Below are positions 10,978-23,654 of a stretch of 64,000 nt of DNA, piece after piece. Every line of letters begins with the position of its first letter. Position 1 is the first letter of the stretch. This DNA is from Megalonaias nervosa (Eukaryota > Mollusca > Bivalvia > Unionida > Unionidae). Location of the stretch: assembly GCA_016617855.1 (NCBI GenBank), contig JAECUM010031248.1, positions 1 to 64,000 of the forward strand. Reading direction: 5' to 3'. The notes beneath the pieces are model-generated. The model was not told the DNA's origin and ran no database searches. It saw only the letters and a program-made list of their open reading frames with translations. The position numbers and the translations under genes are program-made.

Positions 10978-12637
10978 TTGGGACACGATAAAATAATTAT
11001 TTGTTTCCTGTCCCAGAACTTATGGTGAAACTTTTTTCACCCAGGTCATATGTCCCAAGACTTAAGAAACGAAATAAATTTGTATTGCATTTGTGTCCCC
11101 CCCAATGCACTTTGAAATAAAATAAACAAAATGCTTATTTGATAATAAAAAGAAAGAAACTGACCTTGTATTGTTATCATTTATTCCTTTTTTTTCAACA
11201 TGAACATTAAAGAATAAAATATATCCATGAAATCTGTACATGTAGTGTAGGCTTCCATAATGCAGCGTGTATCGCTTATGTTCGATAGCACACGCCATAT
11301 TGTTAATTGACATGAACATTGAGAAAAAAATTGTGTTTGGATGTGCTCAAAGGTTTGAATATGTTATCTGACTGAAAACTGGATCCAACAAAATCGCAAA
11401 CAAGATGGAAATAATCAACCAATATCTTGAAGACAACTGTCATTCACGCATAACATGGTGTTATGTGCAAAATAATTAAGATTAAATTATATCCAGGTCT
11501 ACAGTATGACAGTATCTCACAAATAAAAATCATTATTTGAAAACACATTTACTTGAATGTAATTGACAATCTTTTCAATCTTTTCACCAGCACGGGTTAG
11601 AAAAGTATCATTACTATTTACCCGCAGATGTCAATTCTCCTTTGTATTAATTATTACTACAGATGCCACATAGAAGCCCAGATGGTGAATTAACACAACT
11701 GGCAGTGAGTAGTAAACTCCTTCTTTGAACTTAAAAACAGGACATCAAAGACAAAGGTTATTTTTATTACAAAGCAAGCCGACTTTCAAAGCCAACTTTG
11801 GTTACTTTTCTTTTTAAAGGATATCAATACAAAGGTTATTTTATTGCAAAGCAAGCTGACCTCAGAAGCCGACTATGGATTCTTTTAAGTGTGCGGATTT
11901 TTTTGATTTTTTTTTTTTTTTGAATATACAAAGACGGCCAAGATATGGAAGCTAACTTTGGTTCCTTTTTCACCGGTATTCACAGTAATTTTGAAAATAA
12001 ATTGAAACAATGGAACAATTTTTAAAGTGACACAATAGAGTGCTTTGTGCACGGACATCAATAACCCAGCATCGCCCAGAAGATTTGGAGAAAATAAAAT
12101 CATGTGATGAATTCATGAAGGCCAGAAGAGAAGCAGATGATTTCGCTGACAATACGATCATTAACATGGGTGAAATTCTAGTGTACTTTGATAGCATTCA
12201 TGGACGGACTGATGATAAGATGGGGGTCAAAAGTGTGAGAATTAGACTGGAGCAGATTTGAAAAAAATCTGACTTTAGTTCTTGTGGTTTCCACTTCAGG
12301 TGATGTGTTGTTTCTAACAACTTTTCATGGTATGAGAAAGCAAAAAAAAATATTCATGTACTGAAAGAATGGATCATATGTGTGCAGGAGAAGGGTTGTG
12401 TTGATGAGATGCTGCTGCAGTGGATTAAAAAGTTTTATCTCAAGTACACAGTTTCATATTTTTTTAAAATAAAACTTCAGTTGGAGTGCATTTTCCGACA
12501 TGTAATTTTTGAATGATTTAAAAGGTGTCCCACAACATACAACTAAAAAAAAAAACCGATGTGTCCCGGAACATACAGTGCATAAAAAAATTACTTTTAA
12601 ATTAATTTATGGTGTCCCAAGAAATACGTTGTCCCAA
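10978..12637 (+). mobile_element. Degenerate pogo/Tigger-like DNA transposon
   Basis: The left end TTGGGACACGATAAAATAAT (10978-10997) is matched by an inverted copy TTGGGACACCATAAATTAAT ending at 12620. Another TTGGGACA lies inverted at 12637. The hexamer GGGACA or its complement recurs near both ends (about 10980, 11010, 11050, 12535, 12570, 12615, 12635), as expected of subterminal transposase-binding sites. A (TA)n run abuts the left end. The interior carries a pogo transposase relic (12040-12450) and a roughly 80-bp direct repeat (near 11742-11900, motif AAAGGTTATTTT...AAGCAAGC). The exact outer boundary is uncertain because two inverted-repeat pairs are possible. Confidence 0.65.
12040..12450 (+). 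pseudogene. pogo-family transposase (DDE_1) fragment, inactivated
   Basis: The open segment 12040-12261 contains THQHRPEDL-like sequence (here TQHRPEDLEKIKSCDEF), then NMGEILVYFD and KMGVKSVRIR. In pogo/Tigger transposases the equivalent is an NMDETPVYFD-type motif holding the first catalytic Asp, followed by KGAKSVRIRT. The Asp is Gly here. After a stop and a frame change, reading continues as a TLVLVVSTSGD-like strand and later CVQEKGCVDEMLLQWIKKFY (about 12380-12440), which matches the family's VKVQEKGWMD region. The open reading is too short and broken to be functional. Family membership follows from motif order and spacing, and the loss of the catalytic residue is seen directly. Confidence 0.75.
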
Positions 12638-12944
12638 CATATACCATAAATACAGTTGGTGGAATACATGGACAGTAAGTGCAATAATTAATTTAGCAAA
12701 ATGAAAAATGACTATGCTAGCAAATGTGCAAACAAGCAATAAAGAAACACATGCCATATTTACCCTGGTAAAATTCAGAACTGCAAAAGGTCTACATCTA
12801 GCACTGAATAATGCACAAGATCAGGGTCTATCTTGTTCGTTAGAAATTGTAAATTGAAAAAAGAGAGTAGACCCAAGATTTGTCTGCATCCTGTGCATTG
12901 ATTAATTGGTTGGTTTTCATAGCACTTTTAACACATTACTGGTT

Positions 12945-13197
12945 GTTGTTGTTGTTGTTGTAGGGTTTAATGCCATTTTTCAGCAAAAGATAGGTTATAC
13001 ATGGCAGCCAGTATAAATGGTGGAGGAAGAATCCGGGAAAACGCCAGAAAGAACCACTGACCCACAAGAAGCTCCCGGCAAGCTTTCTCACGTACCCACA
13101 ATGGCTGAGCCCAAGACTTGAACCCACGCAGACAGAGGTGAGACGGCAGCAATCCGTAACAGCGAGTGCTTTAGATCACTCGGCCACTCAGGGCCCC
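12945..13197 (-). mobile_element. tRNA(Ser/Leu)-like SINE, full head and body
   Basis: On the minus strand, GGGGCCCTGAGTGGCCGAGT and a long variable region precede a B box GTGGGTTCAAGTC. The body then reads through GCTTCTTGTGGGTCAGTGGT and CTTTTGCTGAAAAATGGC, with a TTG-repeat tail seen as (TTG)n at 12943-12959. The class II tRNA-like head suggests a Ser or Leu tRNA origin. Related copies occur at 29570-29783, 29833-30052, 36527-36776 and 42344-42492. Confidence 0.75.
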
Positions 13198-13353
13198 CAC
13201 ATTATTGGTTATATCATGCCAAAGAAATGGGAGCTAAGTGCATTTCCAAAAAAGACACCAAGGAATAAAACCAATGCTGGTCTGGATGGGTAAAGAAACC
13301 CATGACTCTTGGATTTTGATTTCCAATGCTCTACCAAATGAGGTACTCAGACT
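13198..13353 (-). mobile_element. tRNA-like SINE directly abutting the previous one
   Basis: The minus-strand head CTCATTTGGTAGAGCATTGG gives a clear tRNA 5' half and A box. The body includes TTTTTGGAAATGCAC and CATTTCTTTGGCATG. Related sequences lie at 35665-35865 and 38215-38291. It is juxtaposed with the SINE at 12945-13197 in the same orientation. Confidence 0.6.
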
Positions 13354-13389
13354 TCTCTGCAAGCTGTGTTATGGCAGGTCTTAATCTAC

Positions 13390-13606
13390 CATCTATACTT
13401 GCTTATAAGTTGAGTCAAACTGCAAACAACAAAGATCCAGATCTACCAAAACATAATGTGCCAGCAGATAAAGGTCTATGGTGTTTGTTCTACTGATTAC
13501 TCCTAACAAACTGCAGAGACCCAGATCTGCTGGCATATAATGTGCTGGCAGATCTGGGTTTGTACATTTTGCAGTTAGACTAGTCTAATAAACAAGTATA
13601 TACAGT
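13390..13606. repeat. MITE-like inverted repeat, copy 2
   Basis: The ends ATCTATACTTGCTTATAAGT and ACTTGTTTATTAGACTAGTC (complement of 13570-13600) are both followed inward by an AACTGCAAA motif, giving imperfect inverted arms of about 35 bp. The interior repeats CCAGATCT...CATAATGTGC...CAGAT twice. It shares ends with 8581-8780. Confidence 0.65.
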
Positions 13607-14439
13607 ATGCTTTTTTCAGTTCAGAGCAAGCTATACAATCAACTTGAATGTATGATTGTAACTGTGACAATCAACAGAGATTTGTGAAATCTTTATGTTA
13701 ACAAAGTGTTGATTAAAAAAGCATCCATCCATATATCAACTTTCATTATCACACAAGTAAATTTGTCACAGAAACAGAAACAAAGCCCTTACTATCTACA
13801 AGTTAAAGGGTGTAAAATTAAGGCCAGGGGATCAATTATGATACAAAACTCATAAATATGCAAGCATTCTAGTTTCATTACATTACAAAATGTCTGTAAA
13901 AGACAACACCCTGAATGCAAGCCTTAAACTTTAATGAATGCAGGCATGCAAACAAAGATGTGCGTTCACATAACCACAGAGGGCAAATACAGCAATGAGG
14001 TTAAGTCAACAAACTTTTCAAGACTACATGTATCTGAGTACAAGGACCAGTCATCAAAGACAAATGATAAATTCTACATTTAATATTCCAAACTTTAGTT
14101 CAAAGCAACAGTAAGATTAGAAATTTATCAATTAGGGTCAAATAAATCAAAGACTTGCCAAAGCCAAAGCTTATCAAACTGAAACGTTCCAAGAGCCAAC
14201 TCGGCATGGAGACTTTTGGCAAGATACTGTATTCTATTATTATTATTACTGTTAAACACCCAATTCAGAAGCAGATGATACAAGAATAAAATGCAATTAA
14301 ATCATCTACTTATCTATAAGAATAATCTTTTCTGAAATTTAATATTGTATAATCTGTTCTAGTTACGCCTCTCTATGAATTTTTTTTTACCAGGCCCTGT
14401 CTTCTTTAGAAGAGGCTGCAGTACATGTAAACTCAGAAA
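13607..14439. other. Unassigned non-coding stretch
   Basis: No gene or repeat was recognised beyond short (TTA)n at about 14236-14250. Confidence 0.5.
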
Positions 14440-14592
14440 AGTGTAATTCAAGGGTCACGAGTTCTATACCCCCTCAGGTCAGCCAAAATGGCCTCCTCCT
14501 TATGTCCCTAATAATGGCCTTTAACTCCCACTTCCTTAGCATGATAGAGTCAATAATGTGTAAAAGCGATATTCAAACCAATCAACCAAAAA
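14440..14592 (+). mobile_element. SINE fragment (same family as 9886-10080)
   Basis: A B-box-like GGGTCACGAGTTCTATACC is followed by CTCCCACTTCCTTAGCATGA and TAGAGTCAATAATGTG, matching the body at 9980-10050. The A-box half is degraded. Confidence 0.55.
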
Positions 14593-14929
14593 GATTCTGA
14601 AAACACTGAACATTAAACTCATCCCCACATCAAGTACTTTGTACAATACTTGAGAGTACATATGTGTCATTTTAATTTACCATGCCTGCATAGATACCAG
14701 AGTTAAGAAGATACTGAAAGATCTAGGGTTCAAGGATTCAAACTTCACTCCTCTTCAAGTTACAAAATGTCAAAATTGTCACTTTAAATTTGGCCTGAGT
14801 TTTGTTCTCAAAATTCTTCAAGAATAGTGACCCTAATTTCAAAGCATGTCTTAAATTTAAGTCAAGATTATTGACACAAGTAAATTTCAAATCAGACTTA
14901 CTGGAAGTGAGACCAGTGCGTGATCAAAT

Positions 14930-15250
14930 TTTGTGGCTGAAATTTAGACCAGACATGTATATCATAAAACTGCACTAAAGCCTGAACTTGAGTTTCCACT
15001 ATTAGCCAATCAGAATGAACCTTTCAAATAGTAACATCAATCGTGACTGGTTCAAATAAACCTCAAACTCAAGACTTTTATGACCTCTAAGGCCTGGCCT
15101 GTAGATCATAAAATTGAGCCTTTTTGAAAGATTTTTCACTCTGAGCCAATCAAAAGTGACGTTACAAAACTGAAGTCAACTGTGGCTGAGACACACAAAA
15201 GCTCATATTCAAGCTCAAGCTCCTAAGTTTTACGATCTGCAGGCCCAATG
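14930..15250. repeat. Inverted and direct repeat block, MITE-like
   Basis: GGCCTGTAGATCATAAAATT (about 15102-15121) is matched in inverse by AGTTTTACGATCTGCAGGCC (about 15225-15244). A related unit (ATGTATATCATAAAACTGCA) occurs upstream at about 14956. AGCCAATCA recurs in both halves. No coding is present. Confidence 0.5.
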
Positions 15251-17639
15251 CTGACTCTCGATTGGTGCATCACAAAATTACAGACTGGTGTATATAACAC
15301 CATACCATCACATGTAAATTTAACTTCCTATGTTTAAACCTACATGGTAAAAGGTAAGTGGATATTTAAACCTACAAGGTAAAAGGTCAGTGGATATCAA
15401 TATATGTACCCTATCACCAGCATTATACTTAACCTCAACTATCTGCAAGACCCTGGGCCACATTTCTTTGAAAATAGATATGCACTAACTCAATCACAAT
15501 AAATTTACTTTTCTCTGATACCATTATCAGGGAGTTTGTAAAGTAAATCACAGAGTTTACATATCAGCTTTGGAAACTTGGCCAAGAGCTCATAATGAAT
15601 CTGTGTTCAAACTGAATATTACAACTAGTCCTTTGACAGATGTGATTGAATTCAAATTGTCAACTTTTAGAATTCTGTATGATTTTGTCTGTTTAATTTG
15701 TGACATTCTTAATTCTTAAAATCAGAATTCTATTTCACTGATTTATTTAATGTATATACAATGGCAAAGAGACTGAAAAAATGAAACCAACTTTATTTTC
15801 CCCAAATACTAGATTTTGTGGGGTCAAGATAATTCTGGGGATTTTTTTAATAACTTAATTTTTCCAACATTCACTTAACTTTAGTTCTTTTAATGGAATG
15901 AAGTGGTATTTCTATAATAAAGATTTGAATTAAAACAGTTTTTCCAAATGAATTGAAAGGTAATTACTCACTGAATGAAAAATTGTTAAAGCTATGTTAA
16001 AAATCCAAATCACATGCACACACACACTTTCATCTGCCTTTTTTTATAAGATAAAATGAATTCTATCCAAATACCCAAAAATCTCCTGTAAGCAGTCATT
16101 AGCTGGAGTCCGATAGCAATCTCTTAAAACATCAGCATAACCAATAAGATAAGAAGTCCACAAAAATTTGTAAAAACAAAAGAACTACAGCTATGGACAC
16201 ATCCTCTAAATACACTTTGCATACATAAAACAGTATCACATCAATAATCTAATGAATATAAATGACCCCTTACAGAGTCTAATCCCACCCACCCCCCTTC
16301 TACATTTGGGGCTTATATCAGCAGAAACAATGTACTTTCAACTCTGACATTGACATATTTCAAATGGAACACTGGTGTCTCACCTGCATCCATGTTTTGA
16401 TGTATTATCCTCTTATCTGACTTGCAGCATCTTAAACAAAATACTGTTAATGAACAAAATAAATTAACACTGTTGACACTGATGATGCCATTGTCCACAA
16501 CACTGATACCTATATGTCACCATTGTAAGGCAGGTGAGAATATATTCAAAATGTACAGACATATAACCTATGGGTCCTTTCTTATCATAAATTTGGAACA
16601 AGAAACCCAACTAGTGATTCTGGATGCCACCAAGTACTGACTACTAGAGTCATTCATTTGTTTTTGTCTCACCTATGTCACACCTATATTGCCAGATAGC
16701 ATGATGGTATCACTCTGGGATAAAGAAGAGTGACAACAACAATTTCATATGCCATCCTGTATACTATTTTTTTTTTAAAATTTATAGTAAGTTACTGGCT
16801 GCTGGCAAGCAATGGTTGGCAAAGCCATACATCACTGGTGAAGTGCTCTACAATTTTCTATTTTTTACAGATGTTGTAGTCAATCACCCACCCACCCCTT
16901 CATGCAGTCATCCATTTGTAGACTGTCACTTTGCAATTACAAGTTTTCAAATATTTCCTGGAGAAATGCATTTCACTTTTTAAAATTTCTAAATGTTTAA
17001 ATTTACCAACATTCTTGCTGTTTTAATGAAGCCTAATTTTACTAAGAGAAGTTAGGCCTTGTAAATACAAAAAACAATCTTCTTTAGATTAGGCTTAAAG
17101 AAACATTCCAAAGCTTTCCTCCTGCAACGAATGTTACATCACATAGCACCTCGGTAATTTAACTACATTAGTATGTGCTAAAAATGGCTAGGAATTGCCT
17201 CTTATACAGTAAGCATGTCATAACACTACAAAATCTTACGGGCCAAAAGACCATTATCTACATGCTGTGTATTAGAGATGTAGGTCGGCAATGCAATGTA
17301 TTCACATATAAGCAAATAAACTGACTAACAAGAGTACTGTTATTGGTACATTTTATGCCCATTCAATGTTTAATAGCCCTTTAGCTGGACAACTGACAGT
17401 TTTGTGCAAAAACCATATCTCTTCATTCAAAGTGTTCAAACTTGGGTTGTTACATGGAAGTAAATTACTAACAGACAAAACAGATAGACATCATAACCTA
17501 ATTTGCTCTGCTTTATGGCAGGCATATAAAAATGCACCAAGAACTTTAAAATCCATTCAAAGTATGTAAAACATTTTATTATAAGCATCAGTCACAAAGA
17601 TAGCATATTTCTCTAGAATGATACAAAGTTTATTATGGA
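15251..17639. other. Unassigned stretch with one SINE tail
   Basis: The only recognisable item is a SINE 3' end at 15974-16028 (AAAATTGTTAAAGCTATGTT...AAATCC followed by (CA)n), the same tail as at 2877-3229. The rest shows no gene or tandem repeat. Confidence 0.5.
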
Positions 17640-18020
17640 GCATCCATTGGGTACAGACTGCAATTGGCACGAGTACTAGCTTTAGCATGCTTCATGAAAT
17701 GATAGTACCTGATTATGGTGAGCACATTCATTGGCATGAGTACTGGATTTAGCATGCTTTCATGAAATGATAGTACCTGATCATAGTGAGCACAATCATT
17801 GGCATGAGTACATGTACTAGATTTAGCGTGCTTTTATGAAATGGTAGTACCTGATCATGGTGAGCACACTCATTGGTATAATACTATATTTAGCATCCTT
17901 TCATGAAATGATAGTACCCAAACACAGTGAGCACACTGGCATGAGTACTAGATTTAGCATGCCTTTATGAAATGATAGTACCTGATCATGGTGAGCACAC
18001 TCATTGATATGATACTAAAG
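17640..18020. repeat. Minisatellite, about 68-bp unit
   Basis: Five to six copies of a unit containing GGCATGAGTACT, TTTAGCATGCTTTCATGAAA and GATAGTACCTGATCATGGTG. A single diverged unit reappears at about 18597-18655. Confidence 0.85.
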
Positions 18021-18589
18021 TACAAGACACTTGGGTCATGTATGCACATTTACTCATTTTAAATTAAATATAAATTGTTTGTTTAAAATTTAACACTAAT
18101 TTTCTTTAATCAAAGTCTATTCAATCCTGATTATTGAATGCTCTGCACATTAACTGTCGGCAAGAAACTTCCAGACGAAAATTAACTATCGCTATGGACT
18201 TTTACAATGGTGGCCATGTACTAAACTTGGGTCAAAATAAGAGAGCATTGAGTGGAATCTTCACAATGAGTAAGGGGTAGTATGAATTTGTTTATCAATA
18301 TGCATAGCTTTCATTGACATCACAGCATGCGACATTCAATCTGGATTGTACTGGATTACACCTTTAGGTTCATTTCATCCAAAAATGTCTACATACTTTA
18401 ACATTGATTTTGCTGTATGCACCTCTCCAGGCGTCTAAATAATGACCTTCCAAAGGAATATGGATGTATATGAATCCAAATGAAGTGAATACTTGCCACT
18501 TAAAGGTATGTAGAACTAAATTCTAAAAAAATGACACCCATTACTGAAATAGTTGGTGCTGAATGCCTACATGATCCATTTGACTTGTA

Positions 18590-21460
18590 CTATAGATCTG
18601 GCATGCTTTCATGAAATGATAGTACCTGATCTCAGGGAGCACACTCATCAATCAGAACCATATAAGAATGCATCCTGAGATCAGTCTTGGTTACTAGGCC
18701 ATTCAACAAATTTTCTGATGTATAAATGTTTTGATGATAATACTAATTCTCAGTGTCATATAATATTCATTGGAGATAAAATAGCCCAATGAAATTTCAA
18801 ACAAGTTCCTCAATGGTACTCATGCTCTACTGTCTGAAAAGAACTTCCTGGAATTCAAGATATGACCACCTTTTCAACTGTTAAGTGTTTAAACAAGTCT
18901 AAAAACATGCTTGAGCAATGAAATTTTCAAATCAGCCACTGTGGCTTCTATAGGATCAAAAATCGAAACCATCTTCATTTATGACCAACTAGACATCATA
19001 AGATGTCTGTCAGTGAAAATGCCATCCATTTCCATTCATGACCAACTAGACATCATAAGAAGTCTTTCAGTGAAATCCCCATGGTGATATCTCCATTTTC
19101 ACTTATGACCAACTAGACATTTTAAGAAGTTTTTTAATGAAAACCCTATGATGCTATCACCATCCACTGCACAGCAATAACAAGATGTTAAAAATGGCCT
19201 CTGTGGTTGCCATAGTGGATGTTCAAGCAGCACCATTTTCATTTTAAACAAACTATACCTAGCAATGAATGCGTGTGTGTGAAGTTTCATGGGAATCCTG
19301 AGTAGTTTTAAAGAAATAGCATTAACAAGCTATTTGCTATCATAGATGGATATCAGACAGACAAAACAGACCATGCCATAAGCTGATCTGCTCTAGCTAG
19401 AAACTCGATTAATTCCCAACAAATAAGAAAATACCCAATGTGACAAAATCTTGTCTAAAGCTCTGTGTAGGAGTGGCTGATGCTCTACTGTCAAGTCAAA
19501 TAATGACTAAACGAAAACCAAGTATGAAATATCCAACCATAAAGTAGACCATAATGAAATCATCACAAGTTTTGAATTTCAGTTCTCTTTTATGTCAGAC
19601 AGATCAGTTCAAAAGCAAGAAAGAGTGTTTGTTCAAATTGCCTTGCTAAGATGTTTATCAAACTGTATCAAATGAACTGCCTAATTGGTTTAGACTCCTT
19701 CCACCATTACAAAAGACTGATTCATGAACCCTATATACCACAGCCTTCAGTCTTCATCTATCAAAGGTATGAAGACATCACGCTGAAATTTTACCCCCAC
19801 TCATAACTATTTGGAAAGAAGACTGGTCTGTTGCAACTCGCAAACTCGGTCAACTGTGGACAATTTTTAACTGAAGTCTTTTAAACAAATTGTAATACAT
19901 GTACCTGATTTTCTATAATGTAAATAGTTTGTAGTAGACAGATTTCTATCCTCTTTTTCCTGATATATTAGTATTAGGTTCTGTGATTTTGGTCCCACCG
20001 TAAAAAAAAGTACGCAAATACATCTTTGGTTTATGTTTCTGTACAAAGGATCTGTGGGAATTCAGCTACCATAGCAAGACTATCTTTGATGCAAGGTTCT
20101 GCGGGGAGAAAGCCATGTTCCACATCATTTTTTGGCTCTACATGTGTTTGAAACATGTTTTCAATCCTGCACATAATTAATCAGATGCTAATCTTAGTCA
20201 TGAGTGTTTCAAAGTCAAGTCCATAAAAGGACTGAAATTCAATCAATAAAAATTGTCTCTATTTGTTTTCATTACAAATAGGATAAGCTTTCAGAGATTC
20301 CATTTACTAAAATTTTACTTTTCATTATCAACCAATCATGGCCCTACAAAACCATATACTCTCTATTTTTATGTTTGCTTATTTCTAGATTGGTTCCCGT
20401 TTGTCCATATACTTAGTACCAAGTGTCCTTTAGATCTTAAAAGTACTTTCTGTCTACACCACACTTTGTCATGTTTGTTTCCTGTATAATTTTTTATGAA
20501 ACAAAAGGCACCCAAAGGATCTGACGCTCTACTGGCCAAAAATAACTTCCAGGAATTTAAGATAAGACCTTTTCTTATGTTCAACTGCCCAGTGTTGAAA
20601 CCATCTCTGATACTGTTGACAAGATTTTCAACTTAGCTGCCTTGGCACCTACAGTGGATGTAAGATATAAGACTTGGTGAAAACCCCATGCCAATATGAC
20701 CATAAATTCTAAAGAGTTTATAATAAGATTTCAATATGTTATCTGTCGCACCCATATTGACTATCAGCAGGAACCTTTTTAATTTAGGACCAAGCAGACA
20801 AAAGTCTTTTAGTGAAAGCCCTATGTTGCACCATCAATTCTGGAGCAGCAACAATATTTTCAAGGTAACTACCATTGGGTCCATTTTGGATGTCAGATTG
20901 GCATCAATTTTATTTATGATAAATGAGGCACAATAGAAAGCATTCTGGTGAAAACACCATGACAATAATCCTTTCCACTGAGGATTAGTGAGGAGAAAAT
21001 TTTCAAGACGTTGCCTTAGTGGCAATATTTGAGGTCAAATTGGCATTATTTTTTCTGAGCACCGAATAGATCTTACAAGTGGTCTTTTGGTGAAAACCCC
21101 ATGCTAAGAATGCTAATATAACTTTCCATTTGGAAGGCATAGTGAGAGTAAGATGTTTAAGATGGCTGCCATGGTGGCTAAAATGGTCATCCAATTGCCA
21201 CTATTTTGACTGAGGGAGAATCTTATGTAATCCATTCATCAGGAGTAGAAAAAAAAATTTTAAGCTGGTTGTTCTGGCCATACTGGATGTTTGAGCATTC
21301 AGAGCCACCTAGACCTTGTGATGAATGTTTGTGTAAAGTTTCATGGCAATCCTCCAAGAGGTTTAGAAGAAGCAATAATAAACTTGAGCGAATAAATGTA
21401 CAGATGACAAACAACATGCCTAACATCAGGAATGCTAAAAATGATCTCAAGAAAATGTGA
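18590..21460. repeat. Long, highly diverged tandem repeat region
   Basis: Blocks of roughly 100-190 bp recur with the order TTCAAGATGGCTGCC (variants), a WTTGGATGTCA segment, CATTTATGACCAACTAGACA, and AAGTCTTTTAGTGAAAACCCCATG. It is clearest at 18960-19130 and 20740-21190. Short ORFs on both strands here are by-products. The last blocks include AGTTTCATGGCAATCC (about 21338). Confidence 0.6.
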
Positions 21461-21831
21461 TGCATTTCAAAAGAGTATCAAGTCTCAAGGAACCCTTGCA
21501 TATGACAGACATGTCCAACGGTAATGATATTTTCACAGACTGCAAAAATAATCCTGCCCAACATTTGTAGTTCTAAAGGTAAATCATATTCTTCTACTAA
21601 TATTTAATTTCACAACAATCAAAGGCAATACTTTCAAACCCTCATCTGAAAAAAAACAAGCCTGAGATGGCAAATCTTTATATGACAGGTATCAGACTGC
21701 CTCAACTATTGTCATGAATGCTCCTTAATCCTGGCTTCACAATTCCACAGACAAATCAGATTTTTTTAAATACAGTCCAGCTATACTTCTGTGCAAACTG
21801 TTAAGTATTAATACCCATTCTCTCCATTAAA

Positions 21832-22060
21832 TTGTCAGAACTGCCAGGACAATATTGCTATAACAATATATACCAATGTGGCCTCAGTTCAAATATCAGA
21901 CAAGATGAATATTTTAATCCAAGGAAGTCAAGAAGTTTCAACAGCATATGTTTAAACAAGTTCTCATGGCTGAGATATGACAAAACACTGAATATGATGT
22001 TCTGCAAGTTGTGTCAACAACACAAGCAGGATAACAATTTTCTCAGTCATGATGTTTCAA
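21832..22060 (+). pseudogene. hAT-like transposase N-terminal zinc-finger relic
   Basis: The reading frame encodes SICLNKFSWLRYDKTLNMMFCKLCQQHKQD (split here: LNKFSWLRYD, then MMFCKLCQQH). This matches the start of TTF-type zinc-finger domains in hAT-derived proteins such as the ZNF862/KIAA1586 group, in which a W-L aromatic patch precedes FCxxC. No second half of the finger or catalytic domain follows. The frame runs into a SINE at about 22095. The relic is therefore a short truncated fragment. Confidence 0.55.
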
Positions 22061-22094
22061 TTTTTTTAAAGCCTGCCTCCGTCGACCATGCAAG

Positions 22095-22275
22095 ATGTTT
22101 TGGTTTGGTGCGGTGCTTTATGGCATATCAATACAACAGGATATTCAATGCTGAGGGATTTGGACTAAAGTGCCTTGACAAGGACACACCCGGGTAGCTA
22201 ACCCAGGCTGGTCTGATGGTAGGATTTGAACCTACACCCTTTTGGCATGTTAACCACTGCTACTGCGGCTCCCAA
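22095..22275 (-). mobile_element. tRNA-like SINE
   Basis: The minus-strand head GGGAGCCGCAGTAGCAGTGG is followed by the B-box-like GTAGGTTCAAATCC. Its body runs to the 22095 end and includes TGTCCTTGTCAAGGC. Confidence 0.6.
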
Positions 22276-22374
22276 TGCAAAATGTAATCAACATGTACAC
22301 TGCTCTAAAGCTGAAAATGGCAAGAAAGAACACCTACTACTATGTTGAAAAAAGTTTCAGACAAAGCAGATGAA

Positions 22375-22455
22375 GTTTATGACACTGGTATTTCTGTCTA
22401 TACATGACACTGATATTTCTGTCTATACACGACACTGATATTTCTGTCTATACAT
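22375..22455. repeat. Three copies of a 27-bp unit
   Basis: TGACACTGATATTTCTGTCT followed by ATACA(T/C) repeats three times. Confidence 0.9.
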
Positions 22456-23654
22456 GTACTTTACTACAAACTTCTAATACTATCGGTCAGTGCTGGAAGC
22501 TCCTCTTCTAGACAAAACACATTCACAAAGTTGCAGCACAGGAGATTGATGTTCTGTGCACAAAAGTGCCCGTTTCCTGTGACTGCATTGGTCAAAACTT
22601 CCATTAGTTAAGTGCTGATGGATTTAGTAACCTTTTAGTTTCATTATGGAATAAAATGATTTTAAGTGTATGCGACAGCACAGTTACAGAAAACTTTAAT
22701 ATGGCCCAACCCAAGCCATCACCAAAACTCAAATGTCCAACAGTGTATGAAAATTTTTCCACACCTATGATACATACACATTGTATAATTTTGTAAGTAA
22801 ACTCATGCCCAAGTCATCTCCCTTGTTCAATTCTGCAAGGTCAGTAATTTATTTCTGACCCCTTTTACAAGAACTTTGCTATGAAATATGCCAAGAAAAA
22901 AAGTTTCCTATCTATTCCACCTACACCCCCACCAAGGGTGGGATAAAATGGTTCCTGATGCCCATCAATTCCATTCATTTCATCACTTTCCTATAGGCAA
23001 GAAAGCTGAGAAGCTGAGAACTAATGAGCCAGGTCAGACCAAATATTATATTTAGACACCTTGAGTGGGTACCAAAACATGATTAGGTTCCTGTAACTGT
23101 GACCTTATCTTTTGTTTTAACATACTTGGGAACATTTTTTACTTTTACTTTCCTGACCAAAGTCTTGTCAGCACTGTATAAACAAAAATTACTTGAGCAA
23201 ACATATGAAAATTTTGGCATATTTTTATTGATATGCATTACAGCTATTTTACAGTTTTTGTTTACACTTTTAAACACTTTTAAACATCTTGGACTAACAC
23301 ATTTTTTTACCACAATCTTTTAAGCATGATTATTCAAAAATCATTAGAGGCAGACAAAAACATTTGGTATGCTTATTTGCATTCTTATTTAAAAGACCTG
23401 ATAGTATTTTTACACCACATCCAAGTTTCTTTTTACAATTTTATCAAAATTTTGAAGTTAGACTTTTTGGAAAAGAGGCCCAAGTGTGTCTGATATTGCT
23501 CACATGGCTTACATAACTTAACACTTGACCATTTCATTATGCAGGCTTTTATACTTTTTTAAGAAAAGAACATATGTAAACAATCTCTCAAACTTTAATC
23601 ATCTTGACTTGATCTACTTTAATATGGTACAATACAAATTCTTTCCAAAGATGA
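22456..23654. other. Unassigned non-coding stretch
   Basis: Nothing recognisable was seen. A hydrophobic ORF near 23100-23320 lies in T-rich sequence and has an equally long opposite-strand ORF, so it is not called. Confidence 0.5.

Noticed and set aside
23099..23323. Hydrophobic ORF resembling a small membrane protein
   Set aside because: T-rich composition gives Phe/Leu by default, an equally long ORF exists on the opposite strand, and no splice or start context supports it.
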